From the NCBI GenBank assembly GCA_005888075.1, contig VBKD01000099.1, positions 1-17,443 of the forward strand: a stretch of 17,443 bases of DNA, read 5' to 3'. Made by a program: the position numbers and the translations under genes. Under the pieces are notes generated by a model. It had not been told where the DNA came from, searched no databases, and worked only from the letters and a program-made list of their open reading frames with translations. The stretch is from Chloroflexota bacterium. Its GTDB lineage: Bacteria > Chloroflexota > Dormibacteria > Dormibacterales > Dormibacteraceae. Shown piece after piece: positions 1 through 7,339 of the stretch (the first letter of the stretch is position 1; each line of letters starts with the position of its first letter).

Positions 1-867
1 ACGATGGGCCTCGCGCTCCCGGCGCTGATCGAAGCCGGCACCGAAGCGCAAAAGAAGGATGTGCTGGGCGCCATCGCGCAGGGTTCAGCACGCGCGACGC
101 TCGCTTTTACCGAGGGCTCCGGCCGATGGGATGCGGAGAGCGTCCAGCTCGCGGCCAGGCAATCGGGTGACGGCTGGCGGCTGGACGGTGTCAAGGCGTT
201 CGTCGCCGACGCGGATGTGGCGGATTACATCGTGGTCGTGGCCCGTACGCGGAGCGAAGGTGAAGACGGCATCACGCTGTTTCTCGTCAAGGGCAAACCC
301 AAGGGAATGTCGATCGAGCCACTCAACGCTCTGGACATGACGAGGCGATGGCACCAAGTTCGTTTCGACAACGTCGAGCTCGGCGCGGATTCAGTGATGG
401 GCTCGCCGCACGACGCATGGCCGCGAGCGCAGCGCGCGCTGGAATGGGCGACTGCCGCGCTTTGCGCCGAGATGGTCGGCGGATCGCAGAAGGTGCTCGA
501 AGCATCCACGGAGTACGCCAAGTCCCGCCAGCAGTTCGGCAAGCCCATCGGCATCTACCAGGCCGTTTCTCACCGGCTTGCCGACATGCTGGTGCTTTCC
601 GAAAGTGGTCGCTCCGCGACTTACTACGCGGCGTGGACCGTCGACGCCGACGCCGCAGACCGATCGCTCGCGTCGTCCATAGCCAAGGCGTACGTGTCAG
701 ATGCTTATCGAAAGATCGCGGGCGACGGAATCCAGGTTCATGGCGGCATCGGCTTTACCTGGGAGCACGACCTGCACCTGTATCTCAAGCGCGCCAAAGC
801 GTCGGAGGTAACCTTGGGCGACGCCACTTACCATCGGGAGCTGGTGGCCCAGGCGCTGGACCTGTAA
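1..867 (+). CDS. Acyl-CoA dehydrogenase, 3' part (truncated by window edge)
   Basis: This is an FAD-dependent acyl-CoA dehydrogenase, which would introduce a trans-2,3 double bond into an acyl-CoA thioester. The frame is open from the first base, so the gene very likely starts upstream; about 287 residues are visible against roughly 380 for the family. Visible family features are the middle beta-domain (LAFTEGSG near residue 34, then TLFLVKGK), the helical C-terminal signature SRQQFGKPIGIYQAV near residue 173, and HGGIGFTWEHDLHLYLKRAK near residue 247. The WEH variant in that last motif is common in the FadE-like actinobacterial and Chloroflexota branch. The substrate cannot be told. It ends 11 bases before the convergent ABC gene. 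The ATG at 4 is probably an internal methionine. Confidence 0.88.
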   Translation, partial: TMGLALPALIEAGTEAQKKDVLGAIAQGSARATLAFTEGSGRWDAESVQLAARQSGDGWRLDGVKAFVADADVADYIVVVARTRSEGEDGITLFLVKGKPKGMSIEPLNALDMTRRWHQVRFDNVELGADSVMGSPHDAWPRAQRALEWATAALCAEMVGGSQKVLEASTEYAKSRQQFGKPIGIYQAVSHRLADMLVLSESGRSATYYAAWTVDADAADRSLASSIAKAYVSDAYRKIAGDGIQVHGGIGFTWEHDLHLYLKRAKASEVTLGDATYHRELVAQALDL

Positions 868-878
868 CGAAGCCTGGA

Positions 879-3353
879 TCAGCCTGCCGCCAGCAGGCGG
901 AAAACCACCAGGCCCAACAGCACGCATGCCGGCATGACGAGGCCGCGGAAGAGTGCCCAATAGTTCGACCATGCCTCACGCAACCGGTCCAGGCGCCGGC
1001 CGGAGCCGAAGGCCAGCGACCAGTAGATCGGCAATGCCGCCCCGGTGTTGAGCGCAAGAGCGAGCAGGGCGATCCCCCCAGCGCCCGCGAACCACGGCTG
1101 AAGGGGGGCCCCCGACCCAAAGCCAAGCTGCATACCCCACAGGGCGCCGGCTATCGCCAGCCCGGCCACGGCCGGGACGCCGAGCAGGAAGAAGGCGGCG
1201 AAGCTGACGGCGATCAAGGCGAGCATCAGCGCCAGGGTCGCCACGATCCCCGCCAGACCAGCGGCCGCGACAGCCACCCCGTTCACCGATGAGGGCGCGG
1301 GCTGGATCGGCGTGGAAGCAACCGGCGCTGGATCAACAGCCTGCCCTGTCGCCGCTGAGCGAACGTCAGACCACGAATGCCAATGCGCGTTGGCGGTGAC
1401 AGCTCCGGCGACGCCGGCCGATGCCGCGGCCAGGACGATGCCCGCCGCGACCGCGACGGCGTTGCGACGCACCACCGCTACCGGGAACCACGTGCGTTTG
1501 CGCCGTGATCGCGTGAGCCCGGTCTCCATGAGACGTTCCCGATCGAAAGTCGCGCCGCAGAGGATGGTAAGCGCGACGCACGCGATGATCGGAAGCAGCA
1601 AAGAAGCCGGCGCCAGCGGGGAGCGAAACACGAAAAGCGCCAGCGGCAGATCGGCCACCGCCGCCGAGACCGGCGACAGCAAGAAGGACCACGCACCGCC
1701 GGCCGCTCCCTCGCGCGGAAACAGCATGAAGCCGAGCATCCTGCCCATCGCCGCCCAGTAGGCCGTCACCGCGGCCACGAACGCGAAGACCGGGAGCAGG
1801 TCCCAGGGCGCAGCCGCACCGAACAGGCTCAACAGAGCCATTCCCGCTGCCATCCAGAACGTCACCCAGACCGTGCTGACGACCGCGCCGGGAAGCACCT
1901 CCAGCCAGATGAGCGAGGGGTCGTCGACCGGCGTATAGAGCAAAACCTCGAGCGATCCCTGCGCCTTTTCCCACCAGATGCCGATCGAGCTCTTGATCGA
2001 TTCGAGGAGCGCGAATGACATGAAGAAGAGAGGCAGCAGCAAGCCTGCTTGCAGCGCCGTTCCCCCGACGAACCGCGCCGCCACCTGGCCGGCGACTCCT
2101 GGCAGCTGCCCGAACAGCGCGGTGCCCGCGACGAGCAGCAGCACAAACGCGTTGAGGTACATCACCCAGCTCAGGTCGCCGCGCCGCCACCACGAGCTCA
2201 CATAGAAAGGAAGTGAGTGACCGAGCATGCCGCCCTGCTCTCGGAGCGAGGCGAACATGCGAACCGGCCGGATTCCGGAAGGGATTTGGGCTGGAGGGAT
2301 GGGTTTTGTCCGTCCCCTCCCCACTCGCTGGGGAGGGTGGCCCGGCTCGCGCAGCGAGCCCGGCCGGGTGGGGGCTTTCCCGGCGCTACCACTTGAAAGC
2401 GGGATCTTTAGGTTTTGCTCGTCCATGGCAGCCAGGTAAACCGACTCCAGGCTCACCTGGTCTTCCTCGAGCTCATGGAACGGCGATTCCTGCTTCGCAA
2501 GCAGCCCCTGCAGGCGCGCAGCAAAGTCCCCCCGATCCCGGAGACTTGTCTCCCACCGCAGCGTGTATGCCAGCCGGTCGTCGTCGATGCGGTAGTCGAC
2601 GGTGTGCTCCTCCAGCCACCGCCGGACGGGTTCGGCATCGGACAGACTGCGCGCGAGGTGCGCTGTGAAGCGGCGTCCCGCTGCTGCCTTGCGGCGCAGC
2701 TCCTCCAATGTGCCGTTTGTGACGATGACGCCTCGACGCATGATCGCAATGCGGTCTGCCATGTGCTCCGCCTCGCTGAGCACGTGAGTCGTCACGATCA
2801 AAGCCGCGCCGCGGGTCTTCTGCTCCACGAGGTAGCGGCGCATGTCCGCGGCGGCAACCGGGTCGAGTCCGGCCGTGGGCTCGTCGCAGAAGATCCAGTC
2901 CGGCTCGTGCAGCGTCGCCCGAATCAGCGCGACCTTCTGAGCCATGCCGCGCGAGTAGGCGGCCAGCATGGTGTCCTTGCGATCGGCGAGCTCAAAGCGA
3001 TCGAGCAAATCGGCGATTCGCTGTCGCCGTACCGCCTCCGGAACTCCGTACAGGAAGCCGAACCGGTCGAGATATTCAGGCGCGGTGTTGCGGCCGTAGA
3101 GGCGTGCCTGGTCCGGCACGACTCCAAGCCGCGCGCGTACCGAATCGAGACGCTCCGGTAGGCGGAGACCGTCCAGCTCGATGATGCCCGCATCGGGCCG
3201 CAGGATTCCGCCCATGCATCGCAGCGTCGTCGACTTGCCCGCGCCGTTCTGACCGAGCAAGACGACCAGCTCGCCGCGCTCGACTTTCAGGTCGATGCCA
3301 TCGACGGCACGCACGTCGCCAAAGACCTTGCGCAGACCTTCGACCCGGATCAT
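879..3353 (-). CDS. ABC transporter ATPase fused to ABC-2-like permease
   Basis: Residues 1-310 are an ABC ATPase: Walker A GQNGAGKST at 34-42, a divergent signature YSRGMAQ at 133-139, Walker B IFCDEPT at 154-160, D-loop GLDP at 162-165 and H190. Residues from about 390 to 820 are a membrane protein with many hydrophobic segments, resembling an ABC-2-type exporter permease. Such parts are usually separate genes. Here they are joined by a Pro/Arg/Gly-rich linker (about residues 317-365) whose DNA is a palindromic repeat, so the fusion may be recent. A separate permease could begin at the internal ATG at 2258 or 2228. Start ATG at 3353 has GAGGG upstream. It lies 19 bases after darA and is probably the last gene of that operon. 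The substrate is unknown. Confidence 0.8.
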   Translation of the reverse strand: MIRVEGLRKVFGDVRAVDGIDLKVERGELVVLLGQNGAGKSTTLRCMGGILRPDAGIIELDGLRLPERLDSVRARLGVVPDQARLYGRNTAPEYLDRFGFLYGVPEAVRRQRIADLLDRFELADRKDTMLAAYSRGMAQKVALIRATLHEPDWIFCDEPTAGLDPVAAADMRRYLVEQKTRGAALIVTTHVLSEAEHMADRIAIMRRGVIVTNGTLEELRRKAAAGRRFTAHLARSLSDAEPVRRWLEEHTVDYRIDDDRLAYTLRWETSLRDRGDFAARLQGLLAKQESPFHELEEDQVSLESVYLAAMDEQNLKIPLSSGSAGKAPTRPGSLREPGHPPQRVGRGRTKPIPPAQIPSGIRPVRMFASLREQGGMLGHSLPFYVSSWWRRGDLSWVMYLNAFVLLLVAGTALFGQLPGVAGQVAARFVGGTALQAGLLLPLFFMSFALLESIKSSIGIWWEKAQGSLEVLLYTPVDDPSLIWLEVLPGAVVSTVWVTFWMAAGMALLSLFGAAAPWDLLPVFAFVAAVTAYWAAMGRMLGFMLFPREGAAGGAWSFLLSPVSAAVADLPLALFVFRSPLAPASLLLPIIACVALTILCGATFDRERLMETGLTRSRRKRTWFPVAVVRRNAVAVAAGIVLAAASAGVAGAVTANAHWHSWSDVRSAATGQAVDPAPVASTPIQPAPSSVNGVAVAAAGLAGIVATLALMLALIAVSFAAFFLLGVPAVAGLAIAGALWGMQLGFGSGAPLQPWFAGAGGIALLALALNTGAALPIYWSLAFGSGRRLDRLREAWSNYWALFRGLVMPACVLLGLVVFRLLAAG
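2309..2386 (-). repeat. Palindromic two-hairpin repeat inside the ABC fusion reading frame
   Basis: On the plus strand CCCTCCCC and GGGGAGGG flank a 7-base loop, followed by GGCTCGC-GCA-GCGAGCC. Read on the minus strand this gives a GC-rich hairpin, then GGGCCACC, then a CCCTCCCC/GGGGAGGG hairpin. That is the same order and core as the tandem copies at 8280-8385. It is translated without a stop as part of the linker between ATPase and permease (about residues 323-349). Confidence 0.72.
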
Positions 3354-3372
3354 TGAACCCTCGGTCCGGCGA

Positions 3373-3702
3373 TCAGATCTTTTCGAACGAATCCACCGGC
3401 ACCACGAACACCGTGGCGCCCCCGACCTGGACCTCCACCGGATACGTCATGAAGAACTCGCCTGGTTCCGCCAGCGGCGGCACCGGCGTCAGATAGCGGC
3501 TGCGCTCGTGACAGTTCTCCTGGATTATGCGCAAGGCGTCCGGCACTTGAGCGTCCTCGACCCCGATCAACAACGTGACGTTGCCCTGCTGCAGGAACCC
3601 GCCGGTCGATCCAATACGGGTCGAGCTGATCCCGCGATCGGTCAGCGCGGCCACGGCGCGTTGGGCGTCCTCTCCTTGCACGACCGCGATGACGAGCTTC
3701 AA
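3373..3702 (-). CDS. darA: Cyclic-di-AMP receptor, DarA/PstA family (PII-like)
   Basis: This is a 109-residue PII-like protein of the family (PF06153) that binds the second messenger cyclic di-AMP as a trimer. The nucleotide-binding stretch is clear: STRIGSTGGFLQQGN at residues 27-41, with the Thr/Arg pair at 28-29 and GGFL at 34-37, then TLLIGV. Length and motif order match B. subtilis DarA (YaaQ). The tmk-darA order is also that of Firmicutes, where tmk-yaaQ-yaaR-holB is conserved; no holB is seen here. The start is TTG at 3702. It overlaps by four bases (TTGA) the stop of the orphaned tmk C-terminus, which points to ancestral translational coupling with an intact tmk. Downstream effectors are unknown. 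Confidence 0.88.
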   Translation of the reverse strand: MKLVIAVVQGEDAQRAVAALTDRGISSTRIGSTGGFLQQGNVTLLIGVEDAQVPDALRIIQENCHERSRYLTPVPPLAEPGEFFMTYPVEVQVGGATVFVVPVDSFEKI

Positions 3703-3800
3703 CTCAATCCTTCGAGCAACGGCGTGAGCCTGTCACGCACCTCTAGGTGAATCTTCTCCTTCGAACCTGATGCGTCGAGCCTCACAAAACGCGACGGTCC
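3699..3800 (-). pseudogene. tmk: Orphaned C-terminus of thymidylate kinase in shifted frame
   Basis: Reading the minus strand in the frame one step from tmk gives RFVRLDASGSKEKIHLEV followed by RDRLTPLLEG and a TGA at 3701-3699. This matches the usual Tmk tail (a V-x-hydrophobic-DA strand, then a V/I-H-x-E-V-x-x-R helix ending in P-L-L). It has no start codon of its own. About 40 to 50 residues that normally lie between GLxRR and this tail (the LID and following helix) are absent. The TGA overlaps the darA TTG start, as expected of the original tmk stop codon. Confidence 0.72.
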
Positions 3801-4201
3801 AGGCCGGTCTCAACCGGCCCGGTGAGCAGGAATGTGATGTCCGGACGAGGGAACGTCGAGGGCCAATTCGTGGGAACGCCACGGGCACCGCCTTGATAAG
3901 CAAGCGTCGAATCGTGATAGCGGTCCGCGATCACGATCTGCCCCTTCTCGAGGGCCGGCGCGATCACCTCGGCGATGAGCTGGCGGCGGGAGGCCATGAA
4001 CAGGTACATCTCGGCCTCAGCGTCGATCTCCAGTCCTGCGTACAGCACGACCTCGCGAATCCGTTCCCCAAGCTCGGTCCCGCCTGGCTCACGAACCACG
4101 ATCGGGTTTCGCGACGAAAGCCAGTCGCCCAGAAGCTCAGCCTGCGTCGTCTTGCCGGAGCCCTCGCCGCCCTCAAATGTGATGAACAACCCCCTCGCCA
4201 C
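3782..4201 (-). CDS. tmk: Thymidylate kinase, N-terminal two thirds (prematurely ended)
   Basis: dTMP kinase phosphorylates dTMP to dTDP in dTTP synthesis. Present are the P-loop GGEGSGKTT (residues 11-19), REPGGTELGERIR at 38-49, and the DRYHDSTLAYQGGARG block (93-108) containing the DRY motif and substrate-binding helix. The RPDITFLL strand follows at 119-126, then GLDRR. After that the frame ends at 139 residues against about 205 for the family, so the LID region and C-terminal helices are missing. The expected C-terminus is readable just downstream in another frame (separate entry), so the gene has lost an internal segment. Start is GTG at 4201, 13 bases after the R3H gene. If the sequence is right, this protein is unlikely to be active, and tmk is normally essential. 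Confidence 0.82.
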   Translation of the reverse strand: MARGLFITFEGGEGSGKTTQAELLGDWLSSRNPIVVREPGGTELGERIREVVLYAGLEIDAEAEMYLFMASRRQLIAEVIAPALEKGQIVIADRYHDSTLAYQGGARGVPTNWPSTFPRPDITFLLTGPVETGLDRRVL

Positions 4202-4214
4202 GGAGGAAGGGTAA

Positions 4215-5759
4215 CTAAGCGGGTTCCTCGGGCGACGGTGTTATCCGCAGCCGGCGTTGGGGCTCCTTGCCCGTGCTGCGGGCCGAGAGCTCGTTTTCCG
4301 CCACCAGCTGATGCTGCAGGCGGCGCAGATAGGCGTTTTGGGGCGAGATCTCGACCGGCCGCAACGTGCTCCTGACCTGCTTGATGGCAGCCGCCGCCTC
4401 GGCCATCGCGCGCGCGGTGGCATCGTCCTGCTTGTCAACGCCGTAGATGCGAGTCAAAGCGTCCCGAACCTGGCTGACCGAGTTGCTCTTGAGAATGTGA
4501 ATCGGCAGTCCCCGGCTCTCAGCCTGGCGAAGGCTGTCTGGCCGGCGGCGGTAGTGGTTCTTCAGCGTCAACACAGCACCCGCGCCGTCGAGATTGCCCA
4601 GCACCTTGACGGGAAGGTCCAGCTCGCGGATCGACTGCTCGACGTGGTGGCGGCTGACGCCGTACGGAAAGATGCCGAGCGGTTTGCTGCTCGTGGTGAC
4701 CGGAGCCGGCTCGGAAGCGACGACGGCGGGCGCGTCGACGTTGGATATGACGCGTCCTTCGCGGGTTCGAACGCGGATCGTCGGCGTCGTCACGGGCCCG
4801 CGAAGAGCGGCATCGACGACATCCGCCAGCGGCATGTGAATCGAGACCCGGTCACGGTCCTGGATCTCGATCAGCACATCGAACGTTGGCGGCGCCTTGC
4901 GCTCGAGGACCGACTTTTGCGTGCCGCGCCGGCGGGCCTCTTCGTCCGAAAGGGTCACGCTCTGGATGCCGCCGAGCAGGTCGTTGAGGGTTGGGTTGAC
5001 GAGCAGGTTCTCAAGAGTTTGGCCATGGGCCGTGGCGATGAGCTGCACGCCGCGCTCTGCGATGGTTCGCGCCGCGGACGCCTCGAGCTCGGTCCCGATC
5101 TCGTCGATCACGATCACCTCTGGCATGTGGTTTTCGACTGCCTCGATCATCACCGCGTGCTGCAGCAGTGGAGTCCGCACCTGCATGCGGCGCGCGCGTC
5201 CGATGCCGGGATGCGGGATGTCGCCATCGCCTCCGATCTCATTCGACGTGTCGACGATGACCACGCGCTTGCGCAGCTCGTCGGCGAGCAGGCGCGCGCA
5301 CTCACGCAGCATGGTCGTCTTGCCGATGCCAGGACGGCCGAGCAGCAGGATGCTGTCTCCGCTGACCACGATGTCGCGGATGATCTCGCCCGTGCCGGTC
5401 ACGGCTCGGCCGACGCGCATCGTGAGGCCGACGATCCGGCCTGATCTGTTACGGATGGCCGAGACGCGGTGCAGGGTGCGCTCGATGCCGGCCCGGTTGT
5501 CGTCACCGAACTGCCCGACATTGTTGGCCACGTGCTCGAGGTCCGAGGCCGACACGGGGTGGTCCGCCAGCAGCACCTCGCGGCCTGGCACGCGTGCTTC
5601 CGGCTCGCGGCCGAGGTCGAGCACGATCTCCAGCAGCTCACCGGGATTGATCCGCTCGTGCAGCGCTCGCGCGAGCTCCGGCGGGAGGGCGCGCGCCAGC
5701 TGCTCGATCTCGTCGTCCCAGTTGGCGGCGCGAGAAATCTGACGTACTTCAGCCGTCAC
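4215..5759 (-). CDS. R3H-domain AAA-type ATPase (Ycf45/SpoIIIAA-like)
   Basis: This 514-residue protein is complete and resembles the single-stranded nucleic-acid-binding R3H ATPases of cyanobacteria, plastids (Ycf45), Actinobacteria and Chloroflexota. An N-terminal SpoIIIAA-like region (about 20-120) is followed by Walker A GRPGIGKTT at 141-149, DTSNEIGGDGD at 170-180 and Walker B VIVIDE at 215-220, then the TAHG sensor region near 243. A linker and a small domain lead to the C-terminal R3H motif, with R479-x3-H483 in NAYLRRLQHQLV. ATP hydrolysis and single-stranded DNA or RNA binding are expected from the family, but the cellular role is not established. Start is GTG at 5759, sharing GTGA with the stop of the upstream GNAT gene, which indicates translational coupling. 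Confidence 0.88.
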   Translation of the reverse strand: MTAEVRQISRAANWDDEIEQLARALPPELARALHERINPGELLEIVLDLGREPEARVPGREVLLADHPVSASDLEHVANNVGQFGDDNRAGIERTLHRVSAIRNRSGRIVGLTMRVGRAVTGTGEIIRDIVVSGDSILLLGRPGIGKTTMLRECARLLADELRKRVVIVDTSNEIGGDGDIPHPGIGRARRMQVRTPLLQHAVMIEAVENHMPEVIVIDEIGTELEASAARTIAERGVQLIATAHGQTLENLLVNPTLNDLLGGIQSVTLSDEEARRRGTQKSVLERKAPPTFDVLIEIQDRDRVSIHMPLADVVDAALRGPVTTPTIRVRTREGRVISNVDAPAVVASEPAPVTTSSKPLGIFPYGVSRHHVEQSIRELDLPVKVLGNLDGAGAVLTLKNHYRRRPDSLRQAESRGLPIHILKSNSVSQVRDALTRIYGVDKQDDATARAMAEAAAAIKQVRSTLRPVEISPQNAYLRRLQHQLVAENELSARSTGKEPQRRLRITPSPEEPA

Positions 5760-6739
5760 CCGAAGGAGGGCACCAGTCCTTTTTCGCGTGCCTTCTCGCG
5801 CACCGGCACACGCAGCGCCAGCTCTTTGACGAGCAGAAGCTGGCGGAGCAGCACGCTGAACCCACGCCCGCGGAGGGCGTCGATCATGTGCGAATCATAG
5901 TGACGGAGGCTCGACCAGGCCGGCGATACCGAGTCGCCCAGCATCGACAGGCCAAAATCAGCCAGCTCGCCCGGCAGCGGCTGCTCGGGCAGCGCCATCA
6001 GCTGCAGCCAGTCGGGGCGCGCCCCAGTGCTCTTCATTGCCTTCACCCATCCGATCAGCTCGATCCGGTCGACCACCTGTTCCTGCTTGTCCGACCCGCG
6101 GCCGGGCAGTCCGCCCGTCCACTCGCCGGCCTGCAGCGCGCGCCATTCGCGATAGGTCGGCGCCTCCAGCTGCGAGACGCCTTGCGGAGTCACCTTTCTG
6201 TACAGCTGGTAGAGCCTGCGGTCATCGCCGCGCTTGACCGGACGGATGCCCTCAGGAAACTGATCCGTGCGCATCTTTGGCTTCTCGGCATAGACCACGA
6301 CCTCGGTCGCGTACTGGCGGAAACCCTGCACCCGGAAGGCGGACAGGAGTGGATCACCTTCGGGCACGCGAACGAACAGGCGCAGGGCGCCACGTTCCAG
6401 GGCCTGGTTGCAAAGGTGGGCGACGAGGGCCGCGGCCACCTCTTCGGAATCGGATTCGTCCACGACCTGCAGGTTAAGGACCTGGAGGATGCGTGCTCGA
6501 CGCAGGTCCAAGCTCAGAGGTTGCCCGGACGCCTGGATGAATCCGGCGATCTTGCCGTTCTCCTCGGCGACGTAGAGCAGCGTTTCCTGCGTCAGCGGAA
6601 GAAATGCCGACAGCGTCGAGCTGAAAAGCGACCACAAACGCGCGGCGGGGGGCGCCGGGTTGCTCAAGCGAGTCTCCGCGGTGCGGTGCATCTCCTCGAT
6701 TCGCGCGAGATCCAGCAGGCCGGCAGCTCGCACCTTCAT
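5756..6739 (-). CDS. GNAT-family acetyltransferase-like protein, two-lobed
   Basis: The N-terminal half (about residues 1-155) has the GNAT pattern: an ALLDLARIEEMH-like first helix, the strand YVAEENGKIAGFIQ, strand ILQVLNLQVV, and a helix then LRLFVRVPEGDPLLSAFRVQGF. The usual R/Q-x-x-G-x-G/A acetyl-CoA loop is not obvious, so catalysis is uncertain. The second half begins GIRPVKRGDDRRLYQLY, like the start of another GNAT lobe, but is more diverged. I chose ATG 6739 because it shares ATGA with the pdxT stop (TGA at 6738-6736), whereas an upstream extension to 6811 would run through pdxT. It sits between pdxT and the R3H ATPase and is coupled to both. The substrate is unknown. Confidence 0.72.
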   Translation of the reverse strand: MKVRAAGLLDLARIEEMHRTAETRLSNPAPPAARLWSLFSSTLSAFLPLTQETLLYVAEENGKIAGFIQASGQPLSLDLRRARILQVLNLQVVDESDSEEVAAALVAHLCNQALERGALRLFVRVPEGDPLLSAFRVQGFRQYATEVVVYAEKPKMRTDQFPEGIRPVKRGDDRRLYQLYRKVTPQGVSQLEAPTYREWRALQAGEWTGGLPGRGSDKQEQVVDRIELIGWVKAMKSTGARPDWLQLMALPEQPLPGELADFGLSMLGDSVSPAWSSLRHYDSHMIDALRGRGFSVLLRQLLLVKELALRVPVREKAREKGLVPSFG

Positions 6740-7293
6740 CGCTGCGCCATCGCCAAGCGAACGAACTCTCGATGCAGGCGAAGGTCGTTGGTCAGCTCCG
6801 GGTGGAAGCACAGCGCGATGATGCGGCCCTGCCGCACCGCGACCGGATGACCATCATGCTCCGCCATCACCGTCACGGCGCCGGTCGACTCCACGAGGGG
6901 CGAACGGATGAACACTCCCGGAAAGGTCTTGCCATTCATGCCTTCGACCTTCAGCTGCGCTTCGAAGCTGTCTACCTGCCGTCCATAGCCGTTGCGGCGC
7001 ACGGCGACGTCGAGCAGGCCGAGTCCTTTCTGATCGGCCATGCCGTCGGTGACCTCACGCGCGAGGACGATCATGCCGGCGCAGGTCGCCAGCGTAGCCA
7101 TCCCCTGTTGGATCGCACCTCGAAGCGGCTCGAGCAGGCCCATCCGCTCCATCAACATCGTCATCGTCGTGCTCTCCCCACCTGGCAGCACGATGCCGTC
7201 CAGGCCATCGAGGTCGGCGGCCGAGCGCACGAGTCGCGTCCGAGCTCCGGCCGACTCCAACGCGCGAACATGCTCTGCGAAAGCCCCCTGCAT
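6736..7293 (-). CDS. pdxT: Pyridoxal 5'-phosphate synthase glutaminase subunit PdxT
   Basis: PdxT hydrolyses glutamine and channels ammonia to PdxS for PLP synthesis. From the ATG at 7293, the nucleophile Cys71 (TLATCAGMIVLA), the PGGEST loop at 37-42 and the His164/Glu166 pair (HPELTND) are all present. The family's first strand, normally ahead of QGAF as in IGVLA(L/M)QGAF, is encoded directly upstream of this ATG (about 7294-7310). No ATG, GTG or TTG exists in any frame between the pdxS stop and that point. Either a non-standard start is used, or the true start has been altered, or the protein lacks the first strand. The extension to 7485 runs antisense-like through pdxS and is unlikely. 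It ends by overlapping the GNAT gene in ATGA. Confidence 0.87.
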   Translation of the reverse strand: MQGAFAEHVRALESAGARTRLVRSAADLDGLDGIVLPGGESTTMTMLMERMGLLEPLRGAIQQGMATLATCAGMIVLAREVTDGMADQKGLGLLDVAVRRNGYGRQVDSFEAQLKVEGMNGKTFPGVFIRSPLVESTGAVTVMAEHDGHPVAVRQGRIIALCFHPELTNDLRLHREFVRLAMAQR

Positions 7294-7339
7294 CGCGAGG
7301 ACCCCGATGAGCGGTGCCGGGTGCTTGGCCCGGGGAGAG

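Noticed and set aside
888..904. Hairpin GCCTGC-CGCCA-GCAGGC as a terminator between convergent genes
   Set aside because: The stem is only six pairs, it lies inside the last codons of the ABC gene, and no T-run follows on the dehydrogenase strand.
348..1292. Long plus-strand open frame across the end of the dehydrogenase and the ABC gene
   Set aside because: Arg/Gly/Ala/Pro-rich translation with no domain pattern. It overlaps two well-supported genes and is typical of antisense or shifted frames in GC-rich DNA.
2415..3161. Plus-strand frame opposite the ABC ATPase
   Set aside because: The minus strand carries all ABC motifs; the opposite translation has none.
4257..5444. Plus-strand frame of about 395 codons opposite the R3H ATPase
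   Set aside because: It lies fully antisense to a protein with clear Walker and R3H motifs, and its own translation has no recognisable features.
5888..6850. Plus-strand frame of about 320 codons opposite the GNAT gene
   Set aside because: Composition is that of an antisense shadow, and the minus-strand gene is coupled at both ends to its neighbours.
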